This document shows, in pieces, positions 35,003-43,960 of a stretch of DNA of 64,000 nucleotides. The stretch is from Inquilinus ginsengisoli_B. Lineage in GTDB: Bacteria; Pseudomonadota; Alphaproteobacteria; DSM-16000; Inquilinaceae. Positions within the stretch are counted from its first letter, which is position 1; each line of letters opens with the position of its first letter. Both the position numbers and the translations under genes were made by a program. The stretch covers positions 8,246,001 through 8,310,000 of the forward strand of contig NZ_JBNDJK010000001.1 of assembly GCF_050434925.1 (NCBI RefSeq), read 5' to 3'. Below the pieces are notes generated by a model, which was not told the origin of the DNA, searched no databases, and worked only from the letters and a program-made list of their open reading frames with translations.

Positions 35003-35036
35003 CCGGGCCGGCCTCCCGTCGAGGAGACCGGCCCGG
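35003..35036. terminator. hairpin just beyond the 3' end of the acidic T6SS-linked gene
   Basis: CCGGGCCGG at 35003-35011 pairs with CCGGCCCGG at 35028-35036, with an inner CCTC/GAGG stem. It lies eight bases past the stop of the minus-strand gene ending at 35044 and is a likely transcript end for the left T6SS arm, although no T-run is visible. Confidence 0.5.
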
Positions 35037-35043
35037 TGAACGG

Positions 35044-36747
35044 CTATGCCGCGGCCGCGACGCTCAGGGATGCAATCCGGTCCAGACCCTTGCTGACGCC
35101 GTCGAGCCCTTCCCGCAGCGTCTCGCCGACGGCGCCCTGGCCAACGTCGAAGGGCGGGTTGTCGAGCAGATCGACGATGTTGTTGCCGCTGAGATAGCCG
35201 AGATTCACCCGGACCGTGTCCGCCGCGGCCTCGACCGCCTTCGACCTGGCATCGCCCTCCTGCCCGATGATGGCGGCAAGCTGGCTGGAGATCTCGTCGT
35301 CGATCTGCAGGAAGATGTCGTCGACATGCCGCCAAGTGCCACCGAGGGCCTCGACCTTGACGATCTGGTTGACCCTGCGTTTCACTTCGTCCTTCTGCTG
35401 GATCGCGGCGTTGCGGTGCGCCTCCCACATCTCCTTGATGCTTTCGACCAGACTGGCGACGAGATTGTCCCCGTCGGCCGTATCCGCCTTCTTGAAGCCG
35501 AGCAGGCCGATGAGTTGGTCGTCCTTCGCGAACATCTGCTGCACGACGGCGACCAGGCGCTGCACGGCCTTGCGCTTGCCCTCCGCGTCGCCGTCCTCCT
35601 TGGGCCATCCTGATGCCACCATGCCCGCGATCCGGTCGGGGCTCGCCTGGTTCAGCGGGTAGGGCAGAAGGCGCTCCTGGGCCCGCGCCTTGGCCAGCTT
35701 GAACAGGCTTTCCGTCACCTCCTCCGGGTTGAGATCGTCGGTCGAGACGCTGTCGAGATCGATCCCGTTCACCAGGACCTTCTCGCGGCTGGGCTTGTCC
35801 TGCTCGCCATCGTCGGCCGACGGGGTCGTCTTCACATATTGCAGGTTCCGCAGGTTCTCGGGATAGGCCAGCATCAGCAGCAGCCGGCTGGTCAGGTTGT
35901 GCAGCCGCATCTCCCGCTCTTCCGGCGACAGGCCGGCCAGCATGTCCTCGAGCCAAGTGGCGATCTTGTCGGTCAGCGGGCCCAGCTCGGCCTTCCGCTC
36001 GACGCCGATCTGCCGGCTGAGGCTCAGCGCGTGGCCGGCAATGGTCGCCGACGCGGTGGCGATGCCCGTCTTCAGCTCGTCCGAGAGGGCCTCGTAATCC
36101 TCCTCGTCCTCGCTGTCCGACTCCTCCACGCCCTCCATCAAGTCTTCCTCGGGGACGTCGTCGTCTCCGGCCACGCTGGCCTCGGGCGTGAGGACCGGTG
36201 AGCCTTCCGTGTCCGAATCAGCGTCCTGACCGATCGCCGGGCCGGGCTGTTCGGCCACGATCGCCTGCGGATCGGCATCGGCCTCCTCGGACGAGAACTT
36301 CTGCTGATTCTCCGTCTCGGTCTGGGCAAACAGATTCTCCTGATCCTCCGGAAGAGCGACCTCCGGAGCGATCGAGTTGTACGGAACCGGTATGCCGAAG
36401 CCGTCCTTGAAATACTCCTTGAGACCCTTGCCCAGCGACTTCGCGCTGCCCTTCTTGAGCCTCACATTGAGAACGCCCTCCTGGTCCAGCCGGACCAATC
36501 CGAGCGCCACAAGCTTGAAATCCTTGTCCTTCTTGACGTCGATCTTATCGGGCTTCCCCTCATAGTTCATGTTCTTCAGCTTGTTCGACAGCCCGTTGAG
36601 GCCCGCCGGCATGACGAGCGCTACCGGCTGATCGGCCTTTCCGATAAAGGCCAGCGCGATGCAGCACTCGGCGTTGTTCCTGCCCGTCTCCTCGATCCAG
36701 TCCCGAGACTTCTTGGCCCGGGCCTTGTTGTGCACAAACGTCGCCAT
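35044..36747 (-). CDS. unrecognised acidic 567-residue protein in the T6SS locus
   Basis: I do not recognise this family. The N-terminal 125 residues are Lys-rich and look folded (ECCIALAFIGKADQPVALVM, 'DFKLVALGLVRLDQEGVLNV'). Residues 128-225 are a long low-complexity acidic linker with many Asp, Glu, Ser and Pro. The C-terminal half is mostly helical (YPENLRNLQYV, VQRLVAVVQQMFAKDDQLIG, EMWEAHRNAAIQQKDEVKRR) and ends in SVAAAA. There is no signal peptide, membrane helix or toxin motif. Base composition is visibly less GC-rich than its neighbours. A good AGAGAGGTG ribosome site precedes 36747. Its place at the end of the tssK-tagF arm suggests a T6SS accessory or cargo. Confidence 0.7.
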   Translation of the reverse strand: MATFVHNKARAKKSRDWIEETGRNNAECCIALAFIGKADQPVALVMPAGLNGLSNKLKNMNYEGKPDKIDVKKDKDFKLVALGLVRLDQEGVLNVRLKKGSAKSLGKGLKEYFKDGFGIPVPYNSIAPEVALPEDQENLFAQTETENQQKFSSEEADADPQAIVAEQPGPAIGQDADSDTEGSPVLTPEASVAGDDDVPEEDLMEGVEESDSEDEEDYEALSDELKTGIATASATIAGHALSLSRQIGVERKAELGPLTDKIATWLEDMLAGLSPEEREMRLHNLTSRLLLMLAYPENLRNLQYVKTTPSADDGEQDKPSREKVLVNGIDLDSVSTDDLNPEEVTESLFKLAKARAQERLLPYPLNQASPDRIAGMVASGWPKEDGDAEGKRKAVQRLVAVVQQMFAKDDQLIGLLGFKKADTADGDNLVASLVESIKEMWEAHRNAAIQQKDEVKRRVNQIVKVEALGGTWRHVDDIFLQIDDEISSQLAAIIGQEGDARSKAVEAAADTVRVNLGYLSGNNIVDLLDNPPFDVGQGAVGETLREGLDGVSKGLDRIASLSVAAAA

Positions 36748-36806
36748 GATTCACCTCTCTTGAACAAAACGGTTGAAGAACTCGGATGCGGGGGCCTTGC
36801 CGATCC

Positions 36807-37559
36807 TCACAGGTCCCGGTCCCATTCGCTGTCTTCGGCCCCGCCGCCGGCCGGCGGCCGGACCGACCAGCCGTGCCGCGCCCAGCGGCCGTCGATCAGG
36901 GCCGCGAAGCCATCCGGCGCGACCAGTCCGACGCTGACCGCCACGCCCGGCGGCACATGCCGGGCGCCGGTGGTCCACCACAGGGCGCCGTGACCGGCCA
37001 GTGCCGCGACCGCGGCCGGTGCCGCCGAGGCGATCGGCAGCTCGACCCAGGTGCCGGCCCCGTTCTCCCGGGGCGGGGACTGAGGGGCCGCCGCGCTGTG
37101 GACGACCGACCAGGACGGCAGGTCGCGGCCGAGTTCGGCGAGCTCGAAACCCTCGCCCAGGGCGTCGAGCGCCAGGGCCTCGGCGGCGGCGAACCAGGGG
37201 CCGCTGCCCGCCATCAGCCCGATCGGATCGACCGGCCGCTCGATCTCCTGCCCCAGCATCAGCGGGAAGCAGCGCCCGACCGCGTCGACACTGGGCATCA
37301 GCACGCCGATCAGGGTGAACCGGCCACAGGCGCCGGCGGGGAGGATGAAGCGCCACAGCGGCGCGACGAAGAACAGCTCGGCCCAGTCGGCGCCGATCGC
37401 GGCCTCGCCGGCGGCGAGGGACTGCTGCAGCCAGGCGTCCCAGCTGCCGACGGTCTCGGGCCGCAGCCCGGCGCCGACGAAATCGGCGCGGGCCGGCAGC
37501 TTGCCGTAGAAGCCGCAGGACCGCCCGGCCGCGATCGCGGCCGGGATGCGGGCGCTCAC
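36807..37559 (-). CDS. tagF: T6SS-associated protein TagF
   Basis: This is a 250-residue TagF-family protein, recognised by the N-terminal GFYGKLPARADFVGAGLRPE and the core 'AELFFVAPLWRFILPAGACG' and 'RFTLIGVLMPSVDAVGRCFP'. TagF proteins act as post-translational repressors of T6SS assembly, often through Fha. The start is taken as the GTG at 37559, because it overlaps the tssM stop in a GTGA arrangement and gives a standard N-terminus; an ATG at 37574 would add five residues. It lies between tssM and the unrecognised acidic protein gene. Confidence 0.85.
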   Translation of the reverse strand: MSARIPAAIAAGRSCGFYGKLPARADFVGAGLRPETVGSWDAWLQQSLAAGEAAIGADWAELFFVAPLWRFILPAGACGRFTLIGVLMPSVDAVGRCFPLMLGQEIERPVDPIGLMAGSGPWFAAAEALALDALGEGFELAELGRDLPSWSVVHSAAAPQSPPRENGAGTWVELPIASAAPAAVAALAGHGALWWTTGARHVPPGVAVSVGLVAPDGFAALIDGRWARHGWSVRPPAGGGAEDSEWDRDL

Positions 37560-40500
37560 AGATCCTGCGGGCATCGGAACTGCGCCAGCAGCTTGCCGGA
37601 CAGCGGGTTCATCACGCTGTCGGCCTGGAGGATGAAGGTCGCCCAATGGGTGCCGGCCGCCAGCCGCAGCTGCAGCCGGTCGGAGCCGCCGAGGCGCCGC
37701 GTGTCCGCCTGGTCCAGCAGGCGGAACAGGCCCCAGGCGCCGGCCCGAGACAGGGTCGCGTCCTGGTCGCCGGTAAAGGTGACCGAGGCGCCGCCGACGC
37801 CGCCGGTCGCCGGCCAGCGGAAATGCATCGCCCCGGACTGGCCCCGCCGGCTTTCCAGCCGCTGGCCGTCGATGTCGACCACCACCGTGTCGGTCGCCGG
37901 GTCGGTCTCGGCGACGGTCAGCACGAAGCCGACCGAGGGCTGCGCCCCGGCATCCTGGAACATGCTGTCGCGGATCGCCGCCGCCCGCTGGAACTGGGCC
38001 AGCGTGCCGCGGTCGAGCCGGAAGTCGACATTCCCGGTCGGCCGCACCTTCCACGACCCTTCGGACATATCGACGAAGGGCGCCAGGTTCTCGGCGAAGA
38101 AGCTGTCGATCGCACCGTTGCGGCCGAACAGCCGGGCGAAGTCGCTGAGCGGGACGTCCTGGCCGGAACCGGGGCTGAAGGGGTAGCGCCCCTCGGTCGC
38201 GCGCTGGCACAGCGCGCCGGGACCGCTGGACCAGACGCTGGCCAGCTGGCGTTTGGCGCCGGTGATCGACAGGTCCGAGCTGGTGCGGCTGACGCCGAGG
38301 ATCCATTGCCGGATCGGCTCGGGCAGGTTGGACGCCCCGGCCTCGATCTGACGGATCGCGACGGCCGCCTGGTCGCCCTTCTGCAGCGAGCCGCCGCCCA
38401 GCCCCTGCATCTCGCTGAGCGAGCGGTACAAGCCGCCGAGGTCGCGGATGGCGCTGTCGATCGGCGCCTGGGCGTCGGCCTGGCTGTTCGGCGGCACGTC
38501 GACCAGCTGGTGCAGCGACTGGAAGTGATCGTTCAGGTAACGCCGGGCGATCCCTTCGGGCGTGTCCACTGCCGACTGCGACCGGAACAGCGCCTCGAGC
38601 TTGCTCGGCGGCACCTTGCCCGGCTGGGCGGCGCCATCGCCGGCCGGCGCGGCGTCATCGGGCGCCGGCGGCCGCTCCAGCTTGGTCTCCTGCGCCGCCG
38701 CGACCAGCAGCAGGCGGATCGGCGAGGTCGGCGCGGCCAGCGTGTTCAAGGTGCGCAGCGAATCGTCGACCGTCCGCATCGGCCGGATGGCGATGTCGCC
38801 GATCAGTTGATCCCAGCGCAGCGCGAATTCCTGGGCGTAGAGGGCCGATGCCTCGCGCTGCAGCTTCAGGCCAGCCTCGCTGCCGGCCGGAGCCGCGGCC
38901 GCCTGCGGGTCCAGCACCCAGCCATCGGCGGCGACGGCATCGGCCACCTGCGGCAGCAGCGGCAGGAAGGCGTCGTAGAAGCCGGCGCTGGTGTAGATGC
39001 CCGGGATGCCAGCGCTCAGCGGCTGCCCCGACCGGCGGGTCAGCACGCCCTCGGCCACCGGCCCGGCATGGTCGGCCAGGCGCCAGCTCGGCTCCCTCCC
39101 CGCCTCCGGGCTGGCAACGACGGCGTCGAGCACGCGGCGGGCGAGCGAGACGCCCTGGAGCTTGGCACGGCTCTTCTCGATCAGGTCGCCGTTCAACCCG
39201 ATATTCGACAGCGGGCCTTCCAGCAGGGCGTCGAGATGACCGGCCAGCGCGCGGCGCAGCCCGGCATCGGCGTCACCGGGGAACTGCACGCCCCAGTCGA
39301 GCGCCATCCAATTACGGACCACGTCGCGCTGCAGCGGCCCCTGCTGCCCCAGGATCAGATAGACCTTCAGCGCCTCGTACAGGAACGCCGGGTCGTCCTG
39401 CCGCTCCGCCAGCACGGTCTCCAGCCGCAGGATCAGGCGCGGCAGCAGCAGGGTGTTGAGGGCATGGCGATAGGCCGCCCGCGTCTGCACCCCGAGCTTG
39501 TCGCTCTGGTCCAGGCCGAAGCCGGCCAGGCGGTCGGGCGCGGCGTCGCCATCGGCATAGCCGGTCGGGATCTCGCGCAGCTTCTGCAGCAGCGGCACGA
39601 CCGGCCGCAGGTCGGCGCTGTCGACCCGGTCGAGCTTCAGGGTGTTGGCCTCCGCGGCGTAGCTGCTGGCGGTCAGCCGGACGTTCTCGATCAGGTCGAC
39701 GTTGCGGCCGTAGCTGACCGTCCACAGGATGCCGGCCGCGGCCACCACCGCCGCGATCCCGGCATAGAGGCCGTATTGAATCCGCCGCCGGCGCCGCTCG
39801 GCGCGGGGGTCGGCATTGACCAGCCCGGCCTCGGCGAAGACCACCTCGCGCAGCAGCCGGCTGATGAAGTAGCTGCGCTTCTGCGCGCCGAATGTCGGGC
39901 GCGGCGGCCGGGCGACATCGAAGGTCCGCGCCATCGCCTCGACCACGCGGTCCAACGGCGTGCCGACCTGGGTTCCGCTGACGAAATAGACGCCGCGGAG
40001 CATGATCGGCTCTTCGAACGAATTCGGGGCGAAGGCCTCCTGCATGAACTGATGGGTCAGGTGCTTCAGGCTGGCGACCTGCTGCGGGAAGCCGAACACC
40101 AAAGCGCGGCGCTGGATGTCGCTCTCCTGCTGCATCCGTTCCAGCAGCCGCTCGCCCAGGCGGCCGACCAGCGCGTCGTATTCCGCCTCATAGGCCTCGA
40201 TCGAGCCGCCCTCGCGCTCCGGCTCATGCGGAAAGGTGAAGCCCCAGACCGACTCCCGCCCCTCGCGGCCGAGGTCGTCGAAGAATTCGACGAAGCCGGC
40301 CAGCAGGTCGCTCTTGGTCAGCATCACATAGACCGGCAACCGCAGGCCGAGCTCCTTGTACAGCTCCAGCACGCGCTGGCGGATACGGGCGGCGTGGTCG
40401 AGCCGCGCCTCCTCGGAGGTCGAGGTCAGCTCGCTGATGCCGATCGCCACCAGCACGCCGTTCAGGGGCTGGCGCCGCCGATTGCGCTTGAGCAGCCGGA

Positions 40501-41158
40501 GGAAACCCAGCCAGGCGGCCTTGTCCTGCTCGGCATCGCTGTCCTGGGTCATGTAGCGGCCGGCGGTGTCGATCAGCACCGCGTCGTCGGTGAACCACCA
40601 GTCGCAGTTGCGCGTGCCGCCGACCCCGCCGACCGCCTTGCGGCCGAACTTGTCCGCCAGCGGGAAGCTGAGCCCAGAGTTGACGATCGCGGTGGTCTTG
40701 CCCGACCCCGGCGGGCCGATCATGACGTACCAGGGCAGCTGGTACAGCCAGCGCCGGCCGCTGGCCCCGGCGAAGCGGCGCCCCTTCAGCGTGCCCAGGG
40801 CCTCGCGGAAGCGGCCGGAGATCGTCTCCAGCTCCCTGCCCGCGGCTCCGTCCCGCCCGCCGGCACGCGGGGACTCCGCGGCGCCGGCCTCCTCCGACTG
40901 CCCGGTCCCGAATCCGGTCAGTGCATTCGAGACCCGCGACTGGACGAGGCTCTGGAAATGCGACTGGATCATGTAGGTGACGGTGTACCCGACCGGGATC
41001 AGCATCGACGCGACGATCTGGCTGCTGAGATTGTCGAGCGGGGCGAAGCCCGCGATCGAGATCAGCGGCCCGAGCGTGAAGATCAGGGCACAGACGATCC
41101 CGGTGCCGAGGCCGACATACAGCCATTTCGACCGGAGCGCGCTCTTGATTGCCTGCAT
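37556..41158 (-). CDS. tssM: T6SS membrane complex protein TssM (IcmF)
   Basis: This is a 1200-residue inner-membrane protein of the T6SS envelope complex. Two N-terminal membrane helices (about residues 12-34 and 45-62) precede a cytoplasmic NTPase-like domain with an intact Walker A GPPGSGKT, Lys154. A third helix is at 'YGLYAGIAAVVAAAGILWTV', followed by the IcmF-related and C-terminal periplasmic regions ('PFSPGSGQDVPLSDFARLFG', GAMHFRWPATGGVGGASVTF). The ATG at 41158 follows a GAGGGGA ribosome site. A shorter relative of residues roughly 560-850 is encoded at 57.6 kb. With TssL it anchors the baseplate. Confidence 0.93.
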   Translation of the reverse strand: MQAIKSALRSKWLYVGLGTGIVCALIFTLGPLISIAGFAPLDNLSSQIVASMLIPVGYTVTYMIQSHFQSLVQSRVSNALTGFGTGQSEEAGAAESPRAGGRDGAAGRELETISGRFREALGTLKGRRFAGASGRRWLYQLPWYVMIGPPGSGKTTAIVNSGLSFPLADKFGRKAVGGVGGTRNCDWWFTDDAVLIDTAGRYMTQDSDAEQDKAAWLGFLRLLKRNRRRQPLNGVLVAIGISELTSTSEEARLDHAARIRQRVLELYKELGLRLPVYVMLTKSDLLAGFVEFFDDLGREGRESVWGFTFPHEPEREGGSIEAYEAEYDALVGRLGERLLERMQQESDIQRRALVFGFPQQVASLKHLTHQFMQEAFAPNSFEEPIMLRGVYFVSGTQVGTPLDRVVEAMARTFDVARPPRPTFGAQKRSYFISRLLREVVFAEAGLVNADPRAERRRRRIQYGLYAGIAAVVAAAGILWTVSYGRNVDLIENVRLTASSYAAEANTLKLDRVDSADLRPVVPLLQKLREIPTGYADGDAAPDRLAGFGLDQSDKLGVQTRAAYRHALNTLLLPRLILRLETVLAERQDDPAFLYEALKVYLILGQQGPLQRDVVRNWMALDWGVQFPGDADAGLRRALAGHLDALLEGPLSNIGLNGDLIEKSRAKLQGVSLARRVLDAVVASPEAGREPSWRLADHAGPVAEGVLTRRSGQPLSAGIPGIYTSAGFYDAFLPLLPQVADAVAADGWVLDPQAAAAPAGSEAGLKLQREASALYAQEFALRWDQLIGDIAIRPMRTVDDSLRTLNTLAAPTSPIRLLLVAAAQETKLERPPAPDDAAPAGDGAAQPGKVPPSKLEALFRSQSAVDTPEGIARRYLNDHFQSLHQLVDVPPNSQADAQAPIDSAIRDLGGLYRSLSEMQGLGGGSLQKGDQAAVAIRQIEAGASNLPEPIRQWILGVSRTSSDLSITGAKRQLASVWSSGPGALCQRATEGRYPFSPGSGQDVPLSDFARLFGRNGAIDSFFAENLAPFVDMSEGSWKVRPTGNVDFRLDRGTLAQFQRAAAIRDSMFQDAGAQPSVGFVLTVAETDPATDTVVVDIDGQRLESRRGQSGAMHFRWPATGGVGGASVTFTGDQDATLSRAGAWGLFRLLDQADTRRLGGSDRLQLRLAAGTHWATFILQADSVMNPLSGKLLAQFRCPQDL

Positions 41159-41172
41159 GGCCGTCCGTCCCC

Positions 41173-42477
41173 TCAACTATTCGTCGACTTGCTGATGATG
41201 ATTTCGGTCCGGCGGTTCTGCTGGCGGCCCTCCGGCGTGTCGTTCGACGCCACCGGCTCGGTGCTGCCCCGGCCCTCTTCCCGCACGCGTCCGGGCTCGC
41301 TCATCTTCGAGGTGATGATCTCGCCGACCGATTTGGCGCGGGCGAGTGACAGGTGATAGTTCGACGGGAAGGCCAGCGACCGGATCGGCGTGGCATCCGT
41401 GTGCCCGGTCAGCAGAACGGCCCCGGGCTGGTCGTTCAGTGCTTCGCCGATCCGCCGCAGCAGCGGCTCGAACTGGCTCTTCACCGTCGGGCTGGCGGAA
41501 TCGAACATGCCGGCGCCGCGGATGGTGACGACGATCTGCTGGGCGTCCTCGGCCACCGTGACCAGCCCTTCGCGGATCTCGGGCTCGAGGAAGCGCCGCA
41601 GCCGGTCGCCGCGCATGACGATCACCGGCGGCGGCGGCGCCACCCGCGCCAGGGTGACCGCACCGGTCGGCGGCAGCGCGGCGAGTTCGTCGAACACCGG
41701 GTCGGAGCGGCCGTTCAGCGCGAACAGCAGCCCGGCATAGAGCAGCAGCAGCAGCGCCACGCCGGCCGCCCCGACCACCCAGGCGGGAACGATGCCGCGC
41801 AGCAGCTTGCGGGCGGCGGCCACACCCCGCCAGTGGGGGGAGATGTCGCGCTCGAACTCGCCGCGGGCCGCCCGGATCAGGCGGTAGACGTCCTCGCGCA
41901 GCACGCTGAGCTCGGACGCGCCGCGGGGCGCGATCCGGAACCGCCCCTCGAAGCCCAGGCTCATGCAGTAGTAGAGCAGCTCCAGCAGGTCGACATTGAC
42001 GCCGGGGTCCTTCTTCAACTGCGCCAGCAGGTCGAAGAACCGGTCGCCGCCCCAGGTCTCGCTGAACAGCGATCCGACCATGCTGCGCGTGGTCCAGACG
42101 CTGCGGCTGCCCCAGGGCGTGTTCAGGACGATGTCGTCGATGGTGGCGCAGAGCGCGTATTTGCTGGCCTTGATCGCCCGCGGCGCCAGGCCCAGCGGGG
42201 TGACCCGGCGCTCGAAGGCGTCGATCTCGCGCAGCACCCGGAGGCGCAGGCCCTCGACATCGGGATGGCTGCTGCTGTTCTTGAGCTGGGCGCAGAGGCC
42301 CAGCAGCGCCGCCGCGGCCGCCACCAGCGGGCCGAGCCGGTCGAGCGCCAGCGCCTCCCAGAACCGCTCGGCCGGCGAGGCCTGGGACGGCGGCGGGGGC
42401 ACCAGGGTCAGCCGCCCGCCCGGATTGGGACGGGCGGGGCCCCGCGGCAGCAGGACGGTTTCCTCAGTCATCGCCAT
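41173..42477 (-). CDS. tssL: T6SS protein TssL (DotU) with C-terminal OmpA-like domain
   Basis: This is a 434-residue inner-membrane component. The DotU domain covers about residues 45-215 (LKNSSSHPDVEGLRLRVLRE, 'ASKYALCATIDDIVLNTPWG', LLELLYYCMSLGFEGRFRI). A single membrane helix (WVVGAAGVALLLLLYAGLLF) is followed by a periplasmic OmpA-like peptidoglycan-binding domain ending with GHTDATPIRS and GRQQNRRTEI. This 'evolved' TssL can hold the complex to the cell wall directly. The start at 42477 is set by a GGAGAAGG site and overlaps the tagH stop by 14 bases. Confidence 0.92.
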   Translation of the reverse strand: MAMTEETVLLPRGPARPNPGGRLTLVPPPPSQASPAERFWEALALDRLGPLVAAAAALLGLCAQLKNSSSHPDVEGLRLRVLREIDAFERRVTPLGLAPRAIKASKYALCATIDDIVLNTPWGSRSVWTTRSMVGSLFSETWGGDRFFDLLAQLKKDPGVNVDLLELLYYCMSLGFEGRFRIAPRGASELSVLREDVYRLIRAARGEFERDISPHWRGVAAARKLLRGIVPAWVVGAAGVALLLLLYAGLLFALNGRSDPVFDELAALPPTGAVTLARVAPPPPVIVMRGDRLRRFLEPEIREGLVTVAEDAQQIVVTIRGAGMFDSASPTVKSQFEPLLRRIGEALNDQPGAVLLTGHTDATPIRSLAFPSNYHLSLARAKSVGEIITSKMSEPGRVREEGRGSTEPVASNDTPEGRQQNRRTEIIISKSTNS

Positions 42478-43930
42478 CCAGCCCTTCTCCTTCCGGACGG
42501 GCGCTGCCATCCGTGTCCCTGCGTTCCGGCCCCCGCGGGCGGGCGGTTTCGGCGCGATAGGCGCGCGCGAAATCGGCGCCGAAGATCCGCAGCGCGTCGT
42601 TCTCGAGGCCGGAGACCACGTCGTCGAAGATCCGCCGGTACTCGTCCCAGCCCCGGGCCTTCCTGGTGCCGGGCCAGTGCCAGCCGGCCTGCCCGACCGT
42701 CCGCTCGACCGAGGTCGGCGACAGGCGGTCGCAGACGCTGCGCAGCGCCTCCTGCAGCGCCGCCAGCATCGCGACCTCGTGCGCCTTGATGTCGGAGAAG
42801 GCCTGCTCGACCGCCGCGTCCCCGCGGATGAAGCCCGGGATCTCGACGCAGAGCAGCGTGTGCATCGCCTCCTTCGCGTCCAGCGTGAACTTCAGCGGGT
42901 TGTTGCCCGAGCGCTCGATCATCGTGCGCTCGATGCCGAATTCCTGCTTCGCCAGCTGGCGGGCCGAGAGGATGCCGTGCAGCCCGGCAACGGAATGCAG
43001 CAGCATCCGCCCCGCCCGGTCCATCACGGCGGTGAGGTCGGCCGCGCCGACATCCGCCGGCGACAGGCCGCAGGCGGCGAGGAAGGCGGCCACGGCGCGA
43101 TCGGCGTCGCCGCCGGGGCCCGCCGGCTGATCCGCCACCGGCCGGGGCGGCGGGGCAGGCTGCACCTCCGGCTGCGGCGGGGCCTCGAGGATGTCGTCGT
43201 CGTCCGGTGGCCTGGCGGTGTCGACCCGGGTGAAGGCCGGCGCGGCCTTTGCCGCCGGCGGTGCGCCGAGCTCCGCCATGATGTCCCAGTCGTCGGGGAT
43301 CGCCTCGACGCCGGATCTCGGCTGCACGAAGACGACGGCATGCTCCGGCACGTGGTCGGCATAGGAGGCGGCCGGCTTGCGGACGGCCGCCCAGTCGTCC
43401 GCCGGCGGCTCCCGCGGCGGGCCGAAGCCCGAGGCCGGAAGCAGGTCGCCGTCGATCTCGCCGAGCAGCGGCTCCTCGCGCCGGCTGGTGATGCCGCCGC
43501 CGAGCGAGGGGCCCATCTGGACCGTGCCGAGGAAGCTCAGCTCCTCCGCCGGCGGCGCGGTGCGTTCCGGCTCGTCGGCCTTGACCACGGCCGGCCCCGA
43601 GCCCGGCGCCGCGATGACATCGATGCGGTAGCTGCCGATCTGGATGACGTCGCCGGCCTTCAGCGCCACCGGCACCTCGCGCGGCAGCGCCTCCGACTCG
43701 TCATTCAGGAAGGTGCCGTTGCGGCTGCGGTCGATCAGGACGAAGCGGCCCTGCGCCGGTTCGATCGAGCAGTGATGCTTGGAGATGGTCTGCTGGGCGT
43801 CGCGCAGGACCAGGCCGTTGTCGTCGGCCCGGCCGATGGTCAGCGCCGATTCCGCCTCGACCAGGCCGTCGGCCCCGACGGTCTCGGGCAGGCTGGACTC
43901 GGTGCTGTCTACGCGTAGGACGAGGGCCAT
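42464..43930 (-). CDS. tagH: T6SS-associated FHA-domain protein TagH (Fha)
   Basis: This is a 488-residue protein with an N-terminal FHA domain (LTIGRADDNGLVLRDAQQT, ISKHHCSIE, IDRSRNGTFLND), which binds phosphothreonine. A long Pro/Ala-rich linker follows, then a helical C-terminal domain typical of T6SS FHA proteins ('FGIERTMIERSGNNPLKFTL', 'WHWPGTRKARGWDEYRRIFD'). It is the expected target of the PpkA kinase and PppA phosphatase encoded at the two ends of this locus. The start at 43930 gives the standard MALVLRV beginning. Confidence 0.9.
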   Translation of the reverse strand: MALVLRVDSTESSLPETVGADGLVEAESALTIGRADDNGLVLRDAQQTISKHHCSIEPAQGRFVLIDRSRNGTFLNDESEALPREVPVALKAGDVIQIGSYRIDVIAAPGSGPAVVKADEPERTAPPAEELSFLGTVQMGPSLGGGITSRREEPLLGEIDGDLLPASGFGPPREPPADDWAAVRKPAASYADHVPEHAVVFVQPRSGVEAIPDDWDIMAELGAPPAAKAAPAFTRVDTARPPDDDDILEAPPQPEVQPAPPPRPVADQPAGPGGDADRAVAAFLAACGLSPADVGAADLTAVMDRAGRMLLHSVAGLHGILSARQLAKQEFGIERTMIERSGNNPLKFTLDAKEAMHTLLCVEIPGFIRGDAAVEQAFSDIKAHEVAMLAALQEALRSVCDRLSPTSVERTVGQAGWHWPGTRKARGWDEYRRIFDDVVSGLENDALRIFGADFARAYRAETARPRGPERRDTDGSARPEGEGLDGDD

Positions 43931-43960
43931 GGGGGACACCTGGTCGGTTGCGGGTTGCTG

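Noticed and set aside
37646..41356. 1236-codon plus-strand open frame opposite tssM
   Set aside because: It is composed of Arg/Gln/Gly/Ala-rich shadow sequence, while the opposite strand encodes TssM with a Walker A motif and membrane helices.
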